From positions 1-13,627 of the forward strand of contig DNCV01000097.1 in NCBI GenBank assembly GCA_003484395.1: a stretch of 13,627 bases of DNA. Direction: 5' to 3'. This DNA comes from Dehalococcoidia bacterium (lineage in GTDB: Bacteria > Chloroflexota > Dehalococcoidia > GIF9 > UBA5629). Each line of letters begins with the position of its first letter. Within the stretch, counting starts at the first letter, position 1. The position numbers were made by a program, and so were the translations under genes. The notes under the pieces were generated by a model. That model searched no databases, was not told the DNA's origin, and was given only the letters and a program-made list of their open reading frames with translations. Shown piece by piece: positions 7,258 through 13,241 of the stretch.

Positions 7258-8704
7258 AGCTCCTCCCTGTTGATGCGGCTTTTTCCGCCTGGTCTATGGC
7301 TTTCAGCAGCGCCATGGCTTTATTCAGCGTTTCCTCATATTCCCGTTCCGGTATGCTGTCATAGACAATGCCGCATCCCGCCTGCACATAGACGGTGTCT
7401 CTTTTCATTACCATAGTGCGAATGGCAATGGCCATATCCATATTCCCTGAAGCCGAAAAATAGCCGACGGCGCCGGCGTATGCCCCTCGTTTTTCCTGTT
7501 CGAATTCGCTGATGATCTCCATCGCCCTGATCTTTGGAGCGCCGGAGACTGTACCGGCAGGGAAACACGATCGCAGTGCGTCGAAACAGGTCAGATCATG
7601 CCGCAGCTTCCCCTGGACATGAGTGACCAGATGCATGACGTGTGAATATTTCTCGACATCCATAAGCTCGCTTACCTCAACGGTGCCAGGTTCGCTGACA
7701 CGCCCGATGTCGTTTCTGGCGAGATCGACGAGCATGATATGTTCCGCCCGTTCCTTTTCATCGCTTTTAAGCTCCTGTTCCAGTTTCAAATCTTCTTCGG
7801 ATGATCCGCCCCGTGGACGTGTGCCGGCGAGCGGACGGGTCATGACCATGCCGTCTTCCACTCTAACCAATACCTCAGGCGACGCTCCTATGATCTGGAA
7901 ATCTTTGAGGTCGAGGAAAAACATGTACGGCGACGGGTTTACAGTGCGAAGCGCTCTATATAGATCGAATGGGGATGCATGTGTTTGCTTTGCCAGCCGC
8001 TGTGAAAGCACTACCTGTATTGCTTCGCCTGCCCCGATGTACTCTTTGATTTTGCGTACACTCGATTCGAAGTCCGCTCTGGTGAAATTCGATCGGGGTT
8101 GATTAGCATAGGCCGGTGCGATGTCATGATCCTCTCCGTTTTCAAGAGGCTGCCCAAGTTTCTCAATAAGCGAATCGATTCTTTTAATTGCCTTTTTATA
8201 GGCATCATCGATGTCGCCGTCGAGGTGTACATGACTGACCACTTTGATCTTATGAGTAACGTGATCAAAAACAAGGAAGGTATCCGTCAGCATAAATACC
8301 GCTTGAGGAATACCTAGGGGATCATGTGACGGCGACGGCAGTTTCTCGAAGTGAGCGGCGACTTCATACGACAGATAACCGACAGCTCCTCCGCAGAAGC
8401 GCGGCAGTTCCGGCACGGGAACCAGCACACGGCTGCTCAATTCTTTCTCGATGAGAGTCAATGGATCTGTATCCTCATCTGTATCTGTTGTGATCACAGC
8501 ATATGGTTCAGTTCCGATGAAGCTGTATCGCGCCAGTCGCTGACCTCCTTCGACGCTTTCCAGCAGAAACGAATATCCGTTCCTGCTTACTTTGAGAAAC
8601 GCGGATACCGGCGTTTCAAGGTCGGCAACAATATCCCGGTATATCGGGATGATGTTCCCTTCCTGTCTCCTCCTCTTCACCTCTTCCAGTGTAGGGTGGT
8701 ACAT
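7241..8704 (-). CDS. trpE: Anthranilate synthase component I
   Basis: TrpE converts chorismate to anthranilate with ammonia from TrpG and commits the pathway to tryptophan. It has 487 residues from MYHPTLEEV. The N-terminal domain carries LLES at 47-50 followed ten residues later by S61, the Trp allosteric pocket. NPSPYMFF and the C-terminal chorismate-binding blocks (ASPEVLVR, TRPLAGTRPRG, DLARNDIGRV, FPAGTVSGAPK, AGCGIVYDS) are all present. I choose ATG 8704 because GGAGG lies 5 nt upstream. The frame extends to 8767, but those 21 codons are the T-box terminator region and cannot be the true start. Expression should depend on the T-box just upstream, in addition to feedback inhibition by Trp. 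Confidence 0.97.
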   Translation of the reverse strand: MYHPTLEEVKRRRQEGNIIPIYRDIVADLETPVSAFLKVSRNGYSFLLESVEGGQRLARYSFIGTEPYAVITTDTDEDTDPLTLIEKELSSRVLVPVPELPRFCGGAVGYLSYEVAAHFEKLPSPSHDPLGIPQAVFMLTDTFLVFDHVTHKIKVVSHVHLDGDIDDAYKKAIKRIDSLIEKLGQPLENGEDHDIAPAYANQPRSNFTRADFESSVRKIKEYIGAGEAIQVVLSQRLAKQTHASPFDLYRALRTVNPSPYMFFLDLKDFQIIGASPEVLVRVEDGMVMTRPLAGTRPRGGSSEEDLKLEQELKSDEKERAEHIMLVDLARNDIGRVSEPGTVEVSELMDVEKYSHVMHLVTHVQGKLRHDLTCFDALRSCFPAGTVSGAPKIRAMEIISEFEQEKRGAYAGAVGYFSASGNMDMAIAIRTMVMKRDTVYVQAGCGIVYDSIPEREYEETLNKAMALLKAIDQAEKAASTGRSYVAAD

Positions 8705-8715
8705 ATAGTCCTCCA

Positions 8716-8752
8716 AACAAAAAACCTCTTCGTCTTCAGGGACGAGGAGGTT
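8716..8752 (-). terminator. T-box intrinsic terminator upstream of trpE
   Basis: On the minus strand AACCTCCTCGTC (8752-8741), loop CCTGAA, and GACGAAGAGGTT (8734-8723) pair with one C/A mismatch, followed by a run of T. Its 5' arm and loop contain the CGUCCCUGA stretch that the T-box antiterminator uses, so the two structures exclude each other. Confidence 0.93.
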
Positions 8753-8992
8753 TTCCCGTGGTGCCACCCTGATTAATTATCGGTATCAGCCGATAATCAT
8801 CTTATTTGGAGTACGGCCTGTTTCTGTAGCGATACTCCGGACTTCGATAACGGTGTCCATTCCGTCAAAGCCTACTCGTGCTACCTTTCGGTTTGCAGCT
8901 CCCGAGTCCATTCACTCTCTGCGCAGACACCGGCTCACACCTGCCCCGGCTCTCTGAGCCCCGCTGGAGACTTACTATTCTCGTTCCTTGCC
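8719..8992 (-). promoter_or_regulatory. T-box riboswitch, tRNA-Trp specific (UGG specifier), controlling trpE-A
   Basis: The minus strand between aroF and trpE holds the T-box sequence AGGGTGGCACCACGGG at 8770-8755. Its UGGC would pair with a tRNA 3' end of GCCA, consistent with the G73 of bacterial tRNA-Trp. Stem I has AGUA (8976-8973) on its 5' side facing GAA-UGG-A (8913-8907) on its 3' side, the classical specifier loop, closed below by CGAG/CUCG (8983-8980 with 8906-8903). The codon is UGG = Trp. A GGAGUA/UACUCC stem (8838-8833 with 8813-8808) and an 8-bp stem III hairpin (8797-8790 with 8783-8776) follow. The antiterminator forms from UCAGGG with CCCUGA and excludes the terminator. Uncharged tRNA-Trp should favour readthrough. 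Confidence 0.95.
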
Positions 8993-9019
8993 TTTGTTGT
9001 ATTCAATTGTTGGGAATGC

Positions 9020-9919
9020 TTATTTCGGGAGAGTTACTTTCCTTCCGATTGCCGACGCTACTTTTGCCAGATCCTTCATTACCTGAGCCAGCGTTGCAGT
9101 GGATATTGTCTGACTGGCGTCGCTGATGGATTCGGTCGGTGAATAATGAGCTTCGATGATAAGTCCGTCAGCGCCGCAGGCGACGGCAGCGCGGCTCATC
9201 GCTGGCACGATGCTGGCAGTGCCCGTGCCATGACTGGGGTCGACGATCACGGGCAGATGCGTTCTCTCTTTAAGGTACGGTACGGCGTTGAGATCGAGCG
9301 TAAATCTCAAATCGGTGGAGATGCCTCGTATGCCGCGTTCACACAGGATAACCTGGTCATTTCCTCCTGCCATAATGTACTCCGCGGCGAGAAGAAATTC
9401 GTTATAGGTAGCGGAAAACCCCCGTTTGAGGAGCACCGGTTTTCTTATTTTGCCAACCTCTCGCAGCAGCGGGTAATTCTGCATATTTCGCGAGCCGATC
9501 TGAATGCAATCGGCATACTCGATAATGAGCTCAACATCCTGAACATCGATGACTTCGGTGATTGTTGGCAAACCGATCTCAATCGATGCTGCCTTCAGAT
9601 ATATAAGCCCCTGTTCGCCCAGCCCCTGAAAATCGTATGGTGATGTCCGTGGTTTGAAGGCGCCGCCGCGTAGAATTGTTGCGCCGGCAGCTTTTATCTC
9701 ATGCGCAATGCGCAAGATTTGATCGGGGCTTTCGATGCTGCACGGACCCGCCATTACGGCGATATCTTTTCCGCCGACGGCTACTCCATTGATATCGACA
9801 ACTGTTTGCGTTGCTTTGTAGCTGCGGCTAGTCAACGGGTGCTCCGGTTTTTGTGGCGGCGTGAGAATGGTTGCCGACCGCACTGTCTTTGTTGATGCTA
9901 TATGATTGTGTATGCTCAT
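9020..9919 (-). CDS. aroF: 3-deoxy-7-phosphoheptulonate (DAHP) synthase, type I-beta, without N-terminal regulatory domain
   Basis: This enzyme condenses phosphoenolpyruvate and erythrose-4-phosphate to DAHP, the entry to the shikimate pathway. It has 299 residues. Conserved blocks are AGPCSIES (metal-binding C60), RGGAFKPRTSPYDFQG, IGSRNMQN, KPVLLKRGFSAT, ILCERGIR and VDPSHGTG, typical of the AroA I-beta/KDO8PS-like class. The first ~35 residues are a Ser/Thr/Pro-rich tail and the linker SRSYKATQTVVDINGV. The ferredoxin-like domain that confers Tyr inhibition in the Thermotoga enzyme is absent, and upstream DNA is leader and terminator, so it is not encoded here. AGAGGTG lies about 8 nt before ATG 9919. 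It is the first structural gene of the trp operon, and its transcription is presumably set by the aromatic leader. Confidence 0.95.
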   Translation of the reverse strand: MSIHNHIASTKTVRSATILTPPQKPEHPLTSRSYKATQTVVDINGVAVGGKDIAVMAGPCSIESPDQILRIAHEIKAAGATILRGGAFKPRTSPYDFQGLGEQGLIYLKAASIEIGLPTITEVIDVQDVELIIEYADCIQIGSRNMQNYPLLREVGKIRKPVLLKRGFSATYNEFLLAAEYIMAGGNDQVILCERGIRGISTDLRFTLDLNAVPYLKERTHLPVIVDPSHGTGTASIVPAMSRAAVACGADGLIIEAHYSPTESISDASQTISTATLAQVMKDLAKVASAIGRKVTLPK

Positions 9920-9948
9920 TATCTTATCACCTCTGTTTCGATGGAAAT

Positions 9949-9983
9949 AAAAAAACCCTTCTGGTGTGTCCAGAAGGGTTTTT
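9949..9983 (-). terminator. Attenuator terminator (3:4 hairpin) upstream of aroF
   Basis: On the minus strand a perfect 14-bp stem AAAAACCCTTCTGG (9983-9970) and CCAGAAGGGTTTTT (9964-9951) closes a 5-nt ACACA loop and ends in a run of T to 9949. It lies 22 bp after the stop codon of the aromatic leader ORF and 30 bp before the aroF start, so it would stop transcription before aroF. Confidence 0.95.
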
Positions 9984-10055
9984 GTTTATCTATGTTCTCT
10001 TTTAGTTAATCGGCTGTTTTAGGCAAGACCCTCCCAGACACATCAGTAAATGTGT
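9965..10055 (-). promoter_or_regulatory. Transcription attenuator: antitermination (2:3) and protector (1:2) pairings
   Basis: Three RNA segments can be defined on the minus strand. Segment 2 (10042-10028, UGUGUCUGGGAGGGU) pairs over 15 continuous positions, 3 of them G-U, with segment 3 (9979-9965, ACCCUUCUGGACACA). Segment 3 is most of the terminator's 5' arm plus its loop. Segment 1 (10055-10050, ACACAU) pairs with AUGUGU at 10043-10038 over 6 bp with a 6-nt loop, and sits under the last aromatic codons of the leader ORF. A ribosome stalled on those codons would mask segment 1, allow 2:3 to form and block the terminator. A ribosome that reaches the stop codon at 10006-10008 leaves 1:2 and the terminator free to form. 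Confidence 0.88.
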
Positions 10056-10101
10056 ACCACCAAAAGTAATATGCAAAATAGGTCTGAGATGTATTTGCCA
10101 T
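10006..10101 (-). CDS. Aromatic-rich leader peptide of the aroF-trp attenuator
   Basis: A 31-codon ORF from ATG 10101 to TAA at 10008-10006. Residues 8-18 read YFAYYFWWYTF: four Tyr, three Phe and two Trp in eleven positions (10080-10048). This density, with the attenuator hairpins around it, marks a regulatory leader peptide whose translation measures charged tRNA-Tyr, -Phe and -Trp, not a functional protein. An in-frame GTG at 10113 could give 35 residues and has AGGA 10 nt upstream. However, that AGGA falls inside the likely -10 box, so if the promoter call is right the ATG, about 18-20 nt from the 5' end, is the better start. No strong ribosome binding site precedes the ATG. It is too short for ordinary gene calling. 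Confidence 0.9.
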   Translation of the reverse strand: MANTSQTYFAYYFWWYTFTDVSGRVLPKTAD

Positions 10102-10122
10102 TTTTATATTCACAACGTTTTT

Positions 10123-10152
10123 ATCCTATCATGAATATGACAATCCTGTCAA
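10123..10152 (-). promoter_or_regulatory. Predicted promoter of the leader-aroF-trp operon
   Basis: On the minus strand TTGACA (10152-10147, a perfect -35 box) and TAGGAT (10128-10123, 4 of 6 matches to the -10 box) are 18 bp apart. The -35 overlaps the stop codon of rmuC. Transcription would start around 10116-10118, giving a very short 5' end before the leader peptide. No trp repressor-like palindrome is evident. Confidence 0.6.
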
Positions 10153-11411
10153 ATATCCTGCTGCTGGCTGCTTTCAGCAGGATTCTCGACGGTGTCATCT
10201 GTTGCCGGCGGCAATTCATCTGGTTCATCCTGTCTTTGCACTTCCGTTTCCTGCACCTCTTCTTCCTCTTCTGGTGAGCTTTCAGGAAAGTCTTTGAGGG
10301 CGCGAAGCTCCTCGATTTTTCTCAAGGGACGATCAAGCTGCATGCGGCGGGTGGAGATCAGGTTGGTGTATTCATCCTGAGCCTCTTTGAGTTTTTTACC
10401 CATTTTACTCATCGATTCCGTAAATTTTTCCCACTGCTTTTTGAAGTCGTTCAAATGCCCCAGCATTTCACTGGCGGTCTTCTCAAGGTTAAAGTTGTCT
10501 ATCGCCTGCCTGATGATGGCGAGAATCGCATACAGTGTTAACGGCGAGCAGAGCACCACCCTGTTTTTCAGTGCGTCATCGATGATCGTATAATCGTTTT
10601 CGTTAATGAAACGGTATACCTGTTCGTTCGGTATAAAGACGAGCACGTAGTCGACTGTTTTGGCATCGGGGTTGATGTATTCTCTGCTGGTAACCTCTTT
10701 TATCCGGTTTCTGGCATCTTTCAGGAACTGTGCCTTGTATGTCTGGCTGTCGGTCTCTGATTCGGTTTCCAGACATCGAATATAGTTATCGATGGGGAAT
10801 TTGATATCCATATTCAGTTTCAATCCCTGTGGCAGCAGAAAGGTGAAATCGGGGCGGCTGGAAGTACCTTCGAGCGTTTTTTGCTTGACATAATTCACAC
10901 CCTCAATGAAGCCGGACAGCCGCAGAATATCCTCTGCCATCCTCTCGCCCCATTGACCTCGCGCCTTTGATCCGGCGAGAGCCAGCGCCAGCTTGCCGGT
11001 AGTCTGCTGCAATAGCCCTGTTTGTCTTGCATTTTCTCTCAGTTGCGTTTCAAGCTCAGCGAATTTGCCCTGGCGATCCTTCTCCAGTTTCATGACAAGC
11101 TGTTCCATGTTCGATAGATTGTTTTTCACATCATGAAGGGTTTGATCGATCAGTTGTTTCTTTGTTTCAAGGTTTTGATCAGTGAGCGCCGTATGCTGTT
11201 CGAGCTTGGCATCAGCCAGTTGCAGAAGCTGTCCGCTGGTGAATTCCAGTGAACTTCGGGATAAGGAAGCGACATTTTTCTCCAGTTCTGCTGTGATGGA
11301 GGAGAGATCCTGGCGGTAGTAAGGTCTGATCACCCTTGTGATGACGATTGTCAGTATAGCGCCCAGCACCAGGCCGCCGACAAAAGTGATAATATATGGC
11401 ATATAATCCAT
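10149..11411 (-). CDS. rmuC: RmuC family DNA recombination protein
   Basis: RmuC proteins are inner-membrane-anchored, nuclease-fold proteins; in E. coli loss of RmuC raises inversion between short inverted repeats. The 420 residues show an N-terminal membrane helix (about 5-26, IITFVGGLVLGAILTIVI), then a long coiled coil to about residue 140. The conserved RmuC domain follows, with GQWGERMAEDILRLSGF near 150-166, SSRPDFTFLLP, LNMDIKFPIDNY, DYVLVFIPNE and the block around VVLCSPLTLYAIL. The last ~55 residues are a low-complexity acidic tail (SSPEEEEEVQETE). The start ATG 11411 has GGAGGT 5 nt upstream. The gene has its own predicted promoter and ends at the trp operon promoter. Confidence 0.93.
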   Translation of the reverse strand: MDYMPYIITFVGGLVLGAILTIVITRVIRPYYRQDLSSITAELEKNVASLSRSSLEFTSGQLLQLADAKLEQHTALTDQNLETKKQLIDQTLHDVKNNLSNMEQLVMKLEKDRQGKFAELETQLRENARQTGLLQQTTGKLALALAGSKARGQWGERMAEDILRLSGFIEGVNYVKQKTLEGTSSRPDFTFLLPQGLKLNMDIKFPIDNYIRCLETESETDSQTYKAQFLKDARNRIKEVTSREYINPDAKTVDYVLVFIPNEQVYRFINENDYTIIDDALKNRVVLCSPLTLYAILAIIRQAIDNFNLEKTASEMLGHLNDFKKQWEKFTESMSKMGKKLKEAQDEYTNLISTRRMQLDRPLRKIEELRALKDFPESSPEEEEEVQETEVQRQDEPDELPPATDDTVENPAESSQQQDI

Positions 11412-11476
11412 AGTCTACCTCCAAACGTTATGTTTTCAACCGGTTTAGCCGCATATGGCAGATCTTAACAGATATA

Positions 11477-11505
11477 ATAGTACTTGTATCGGCGCAGGTT
11501 TTCAA
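11477..11505 (-). promoter_or_regulatory. Predicted promoter of rmuC
   Basis: On the minus strand TTGAAA (11505-11500) and TACTAT (11482-11477) are exactly 17 bp apart, each 5 of 6 to sigma-70 consensus. This leaves an untranslated leader of about 60 nt before the rmuC start. Confidence 0.6.
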
Positions 11506-11607
11506 TGCCCCGTATTCATTCGCATCAATGCACAGTCAGAAATGGTTATATATGCAGATGTTTGTCTGTGATGCTATGCTTTTGTGGCGGGTATGCGTGT
11601 GGCGGTG

Positions 11608-11613
11608 TATAAT
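11608..11613 (+). promoter_or_regulatory. Perfect TATAAT box upstream of the NYN gene
   Basis: TATAAT lies 60 bp before the ATG at 11674, in the 262-bp divergent gap between rmuC and the NYN gene. No good -35 box sits 16-18 bp upstream; the nearest is TTGTGG at 20 bp. A small GCCAT/ATGGC hairpin (11644-11657) precedes the ribosome binding site. I see nothing else in this gap. Confidence 0.45.
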
Positions 11614-11673
11614 AAACTGAATTATAGAGAATACAGCGCTGATGCCATTGTGATGGCGGGCTAAGGAGTATGT

Positions 11674-12342
11674 ATGAACGAACGAGTTGCGATTTTTATT
11701 GATGGAAGCAATTTATATCACTCGCTAAAAAACAATTTTGGCAGAAGCAACATCAATTTTACTGAATTTACTGCACGGTTGTGCGGGCCACGATGGCTGA
11801 TGAGAACATATTATTACAATATTTTGCAGGATCAATTTCAATGGCCGACCGGTTATCTTGAGCAGCAGGAGTTTATCGATGTCTTGAGAAAAACTCCATA
11901 CTTTGAAGTTAAGCTGGGTACAACGAAGGTGGCACAGGGACAGCCTGTAGAGCGCGGCATTGATATTATGCTGGCTACCGATATGTTGAATCTGGCATGG
12001 AAAAATGCCTACGATGTTGCTGTTCTGGTCAGCGGCGATTCCGATTTTGCCTATGCCATGCAATCCATCAAAAATATGGGAAAGCAGGTGGAAATTGCCT
12101 ATTTTGAGAATGCGGTATCTAAAGATCTCGTAGAACTGGCTGATAAAAAACATATTTTTGACGCGGTATTTTTCAATGGTCTGTGGGCGGGACAGAGTAA
12201 TAATAGTAGTAATAAGCCAAAACGCAAATTCAGCAGATGGACAGCCCGTGGCAATTCGGAGCAGAAAAAACCTGTGACTAAAGATTGCTTGTCCAGCGGA
12301 GAAAGCCATGCATCTTGCGAGAGTAATACTTCATCCGGATGA
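11674..12342 (+). CDS. NYN domain (LabA/DUF88-like) PIN-fold protein, putative RNase
   Basis: A 222-residue protein with a PIN-like fold in residues 1-170. The acidic residues that bind metal in NYN nucleases are present: D10 in IFIDGSNLY, D97 and D103 in GIDIMLATDM, and D122/D124 in LVSGDSDFAYA. GKQVEIAYF and LVELADK complete the LabA-like pattern. The family is thought to process RNA; no substrate can be inferred here. The tail from about residue 175 is basic and then Ser-rich, probably disordered. AAGGAG lies 5 nt before the ATG. The last 35 bp overlap the start of the next ORF, an ATPase remnant, so the two were probably translated together. Confidence 0.93.
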   Translation: MNERVAIFIDGSNLYHSLKNNFGRSNINFTEFTARLCGPRWLMRTYYYNILQDQFQWPTGYLEQQEFIDVLRKTPYFEVKLGTTKVAQGQPVERGIDIMLATDMLNLAWKNAYDVAVLVSGDSDFAYAMQSIKNMGKQVEIAYFENAVSKDLVELADKKHIFDAVFFNGLWAGQSNNSSNKPKRKFSRWTARGNSEQKKPVTKDCLSSGESHASCESNTSSG

Positions 12343-12505
12343 ATTTCCCACTAAGGAATGCTATCCGTTCAACCTGCGGATTTTTCAGGAGACGGAGAGC
12401 ATTGCATTCGTACGTACAACAAGCTATAAAGACACGGAATACTACCGAATTTACAGAGATTTTCTGAACAATCAGGATAAATATCTGGCTTCGCTTGAAA
12501 AGTAA
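12308..12505 (+). pseudogene. Internally deleted AAA/ABC-type ATPase (COG3910-like): both ends kept, core lost
   Basis: A 65-codon ORF. Residues 1-34 (RVILHPDEFPTKECYPFNL, then IFQETESIAF) look like the extreme N-terminus of the predicted-ATPase family. Directly after this segment, family members continue into a Walker A GENGTGKS motif. Residues 35-65 (TTSYKDTEYYRIYRDFLNN, then DKYL) look like the extreme C-terminus of the same family. Walker A, Walker B and everything between, roughly 190-200 residues, are missing, yet the two ends are joined in frame. GGAG 6 nt before the ATG is intact, and the ORF overlaps the NYN gene by 35 bp. It cannot be an ATPase. The likeliest reading is a deletion remnant. 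The family assignment comes from memory of the motifs. Confidence 0.75.
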
Positions 12506-12513
12506 ATTGTTTG

Positions 12514-12879
12514 TTACTTTATTGACGCCACGAGCTCGGCAATTCGCGGCAGTATATCTGAGGTGCTTCCCTGGATAAGATAGTCTGAGATACCCTCAGA
12601 AGTTAATGGCGTGGGATCGGCATTGACCTCGATGATGATCACTCGGGATGGAGAACTATCAACTGCTGTCAATCTACGCTCGCGTGCGATTCTGGGCAGA
12701 TGTGCAAACGGATAGACAACGGCCGATGTGCCGCAGATCAACATGAGATCGCATTTTCCCGCTTCTTCGATGCTTTCCTGTGCGACATCATTCGGGATCG
12801 GTTCGTTAAAGTGGACGACATCGTCTTTCAGCGGTCGTCCGCAATTACGGCAAAGCGGCGGCAGCTTGCCTGTTGCATA
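12514..12879 (-). pseudogene. 5'-truncated Sir2 (sirtuin) NAD-dependent deacylase
   Basis: The minus-strand frame codes for the C-terminal half of a sirtuin: LPPLCRNCGRPLKDDVVHF (second half of the zinc ribbon, CxxC), then DLMLICGTSAVVYPFAHLP and IIIEVNADPTPLTS with ISDYLIQGSTSDILPRI, which are NAD-binding and C-terminal blocks. In-frame TGA at 12882-12880 closes the frame, and no sirtuin sequence is recognisable beyond it. The N-terminal ~120 residues, with the GAGxS nucleotide loop, the catalytic His and the first zinc CxxC, are missing. An internal ATG at 12744 could only give 76 residues, which would be inactive. It converges on the ATPase remnant with 8 bp between stop codons, inside a weak AAAGTAA/TTACTTT inverted repeat (12499-12520). 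Confidence 0.85.
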
Positions 12880-12939
12880 TCAACCCCTCATTTATCTGTT
12901 TATAAGTATACTTTTTCCCTGTGATAGAAGGATAGGTCT

Positions 12940-12988
12940 ATACTTCAGAAAACCATGTATTTATAACAGATCTGGTTTTCTTCAGTAT
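12940..12988. repeat. Imperfect 16-bp inverted repeat between the sir2 and rubrerythrin remnants
   Basis: ATACTTCAGAAAACCA (12940-12955) and TGGTTTTCTTCAGTAT (12973-12988) pair at 14 of 16 positions around a 17-nt spacer. It lies just downstream of the rubrerythrin remnant on the minus strand. There is no T-run on either side, so it is not a standard terminator. The rest of the 12880-13012 gap is AT-rich with no gene that I can support. Confidence 0.6.
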
Positions 12989-13012
12989 CAAAGAGCGCTT
13001 TATTGTCACCGC

Positions 13013-13234
13013 TCACTCGATTTTCTTGAAAGCTTTGCCATTTGTCCCACAGATCGGGCAGGAATCGGGACTTCTTTTTCTGCAGCGTAGCCGCAGACAG
13101 GACACACATAGTAATTGAAGCTGGCTTTTTTCTGAACGTCGATATTTTTCAGAGCGTTCTGGTATAGATTTGCGTGTATTTTCTCAACGGCATTTGCATA
13201 TTCGTGCATTTGCATATTCGTGTACACGTTGATA
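13013..13234 (-). pseudogene. Rubrerythrin C-terminal remnant (frameshifted, cut by an insertion sequence)
   Basis: The minus strand codes for the end of a rubrerythrin: YANAVEKIHANLYQNALKN, then the rubredoxin-like knuckle YYVCPVCGYAAEKEVP. The second knuckle CPICGT followed by KAFKKIE and a stop at 13015-13013 is present, but in another frame. Adding one G near 13061-13069 would restore VPDSCPICG, so a single-base deletion has occurred there. A second lesion is a 16-bp tandem duplication (13190-13221). Removing one copy gives an open frame TYQRVHEYANAVEKIH back to the insertion-sequence edge at 13235. The diiron ferritin-like domain is missing, probably beyond the insertion. Rubrerythrin reduces peroxide in anaerobes. 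A sequencing error could explain the single-base shift but not the truncation. Confidence 0.85.
13190..13221. repeat. Exact 16-bp tandem duplication inside the rubrerythrin remnant
   Basis: GCATTTGCATATTCGT occurs twice head to tail (13190-13205, 13206-13221). Sixteen is not a multiple of three, so it breaks the reading frame. It lies 14 bp from the putative insertion-sequence end. Confidence 0.95.
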
Positions 13235-13241
13235 TGTTAGG

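Noticed and set aside
8705..8767. A 21-codon N-terminal extension of trpE in the same frame
   Set aside because: It reads through the T-box terminator. The downstream ATG at 8704 has a strong GGAGG and matches the family N-terminus.
8855..8862. A second copy of the specifier 8-mer GAAUGGAC inside the T-box
   Set aside because: It lies in a small ACGG/CCGU hairpin without an opposing AGUA motif, so it is unlikely to be a second specifier; probably chance.
12728..13090. A 120-codon plus-strand ORF across the sir2 and rubrerythrin remnants
   Set aside because: No recognisable domain, and it spans two unrelated gene remnants in antisense.
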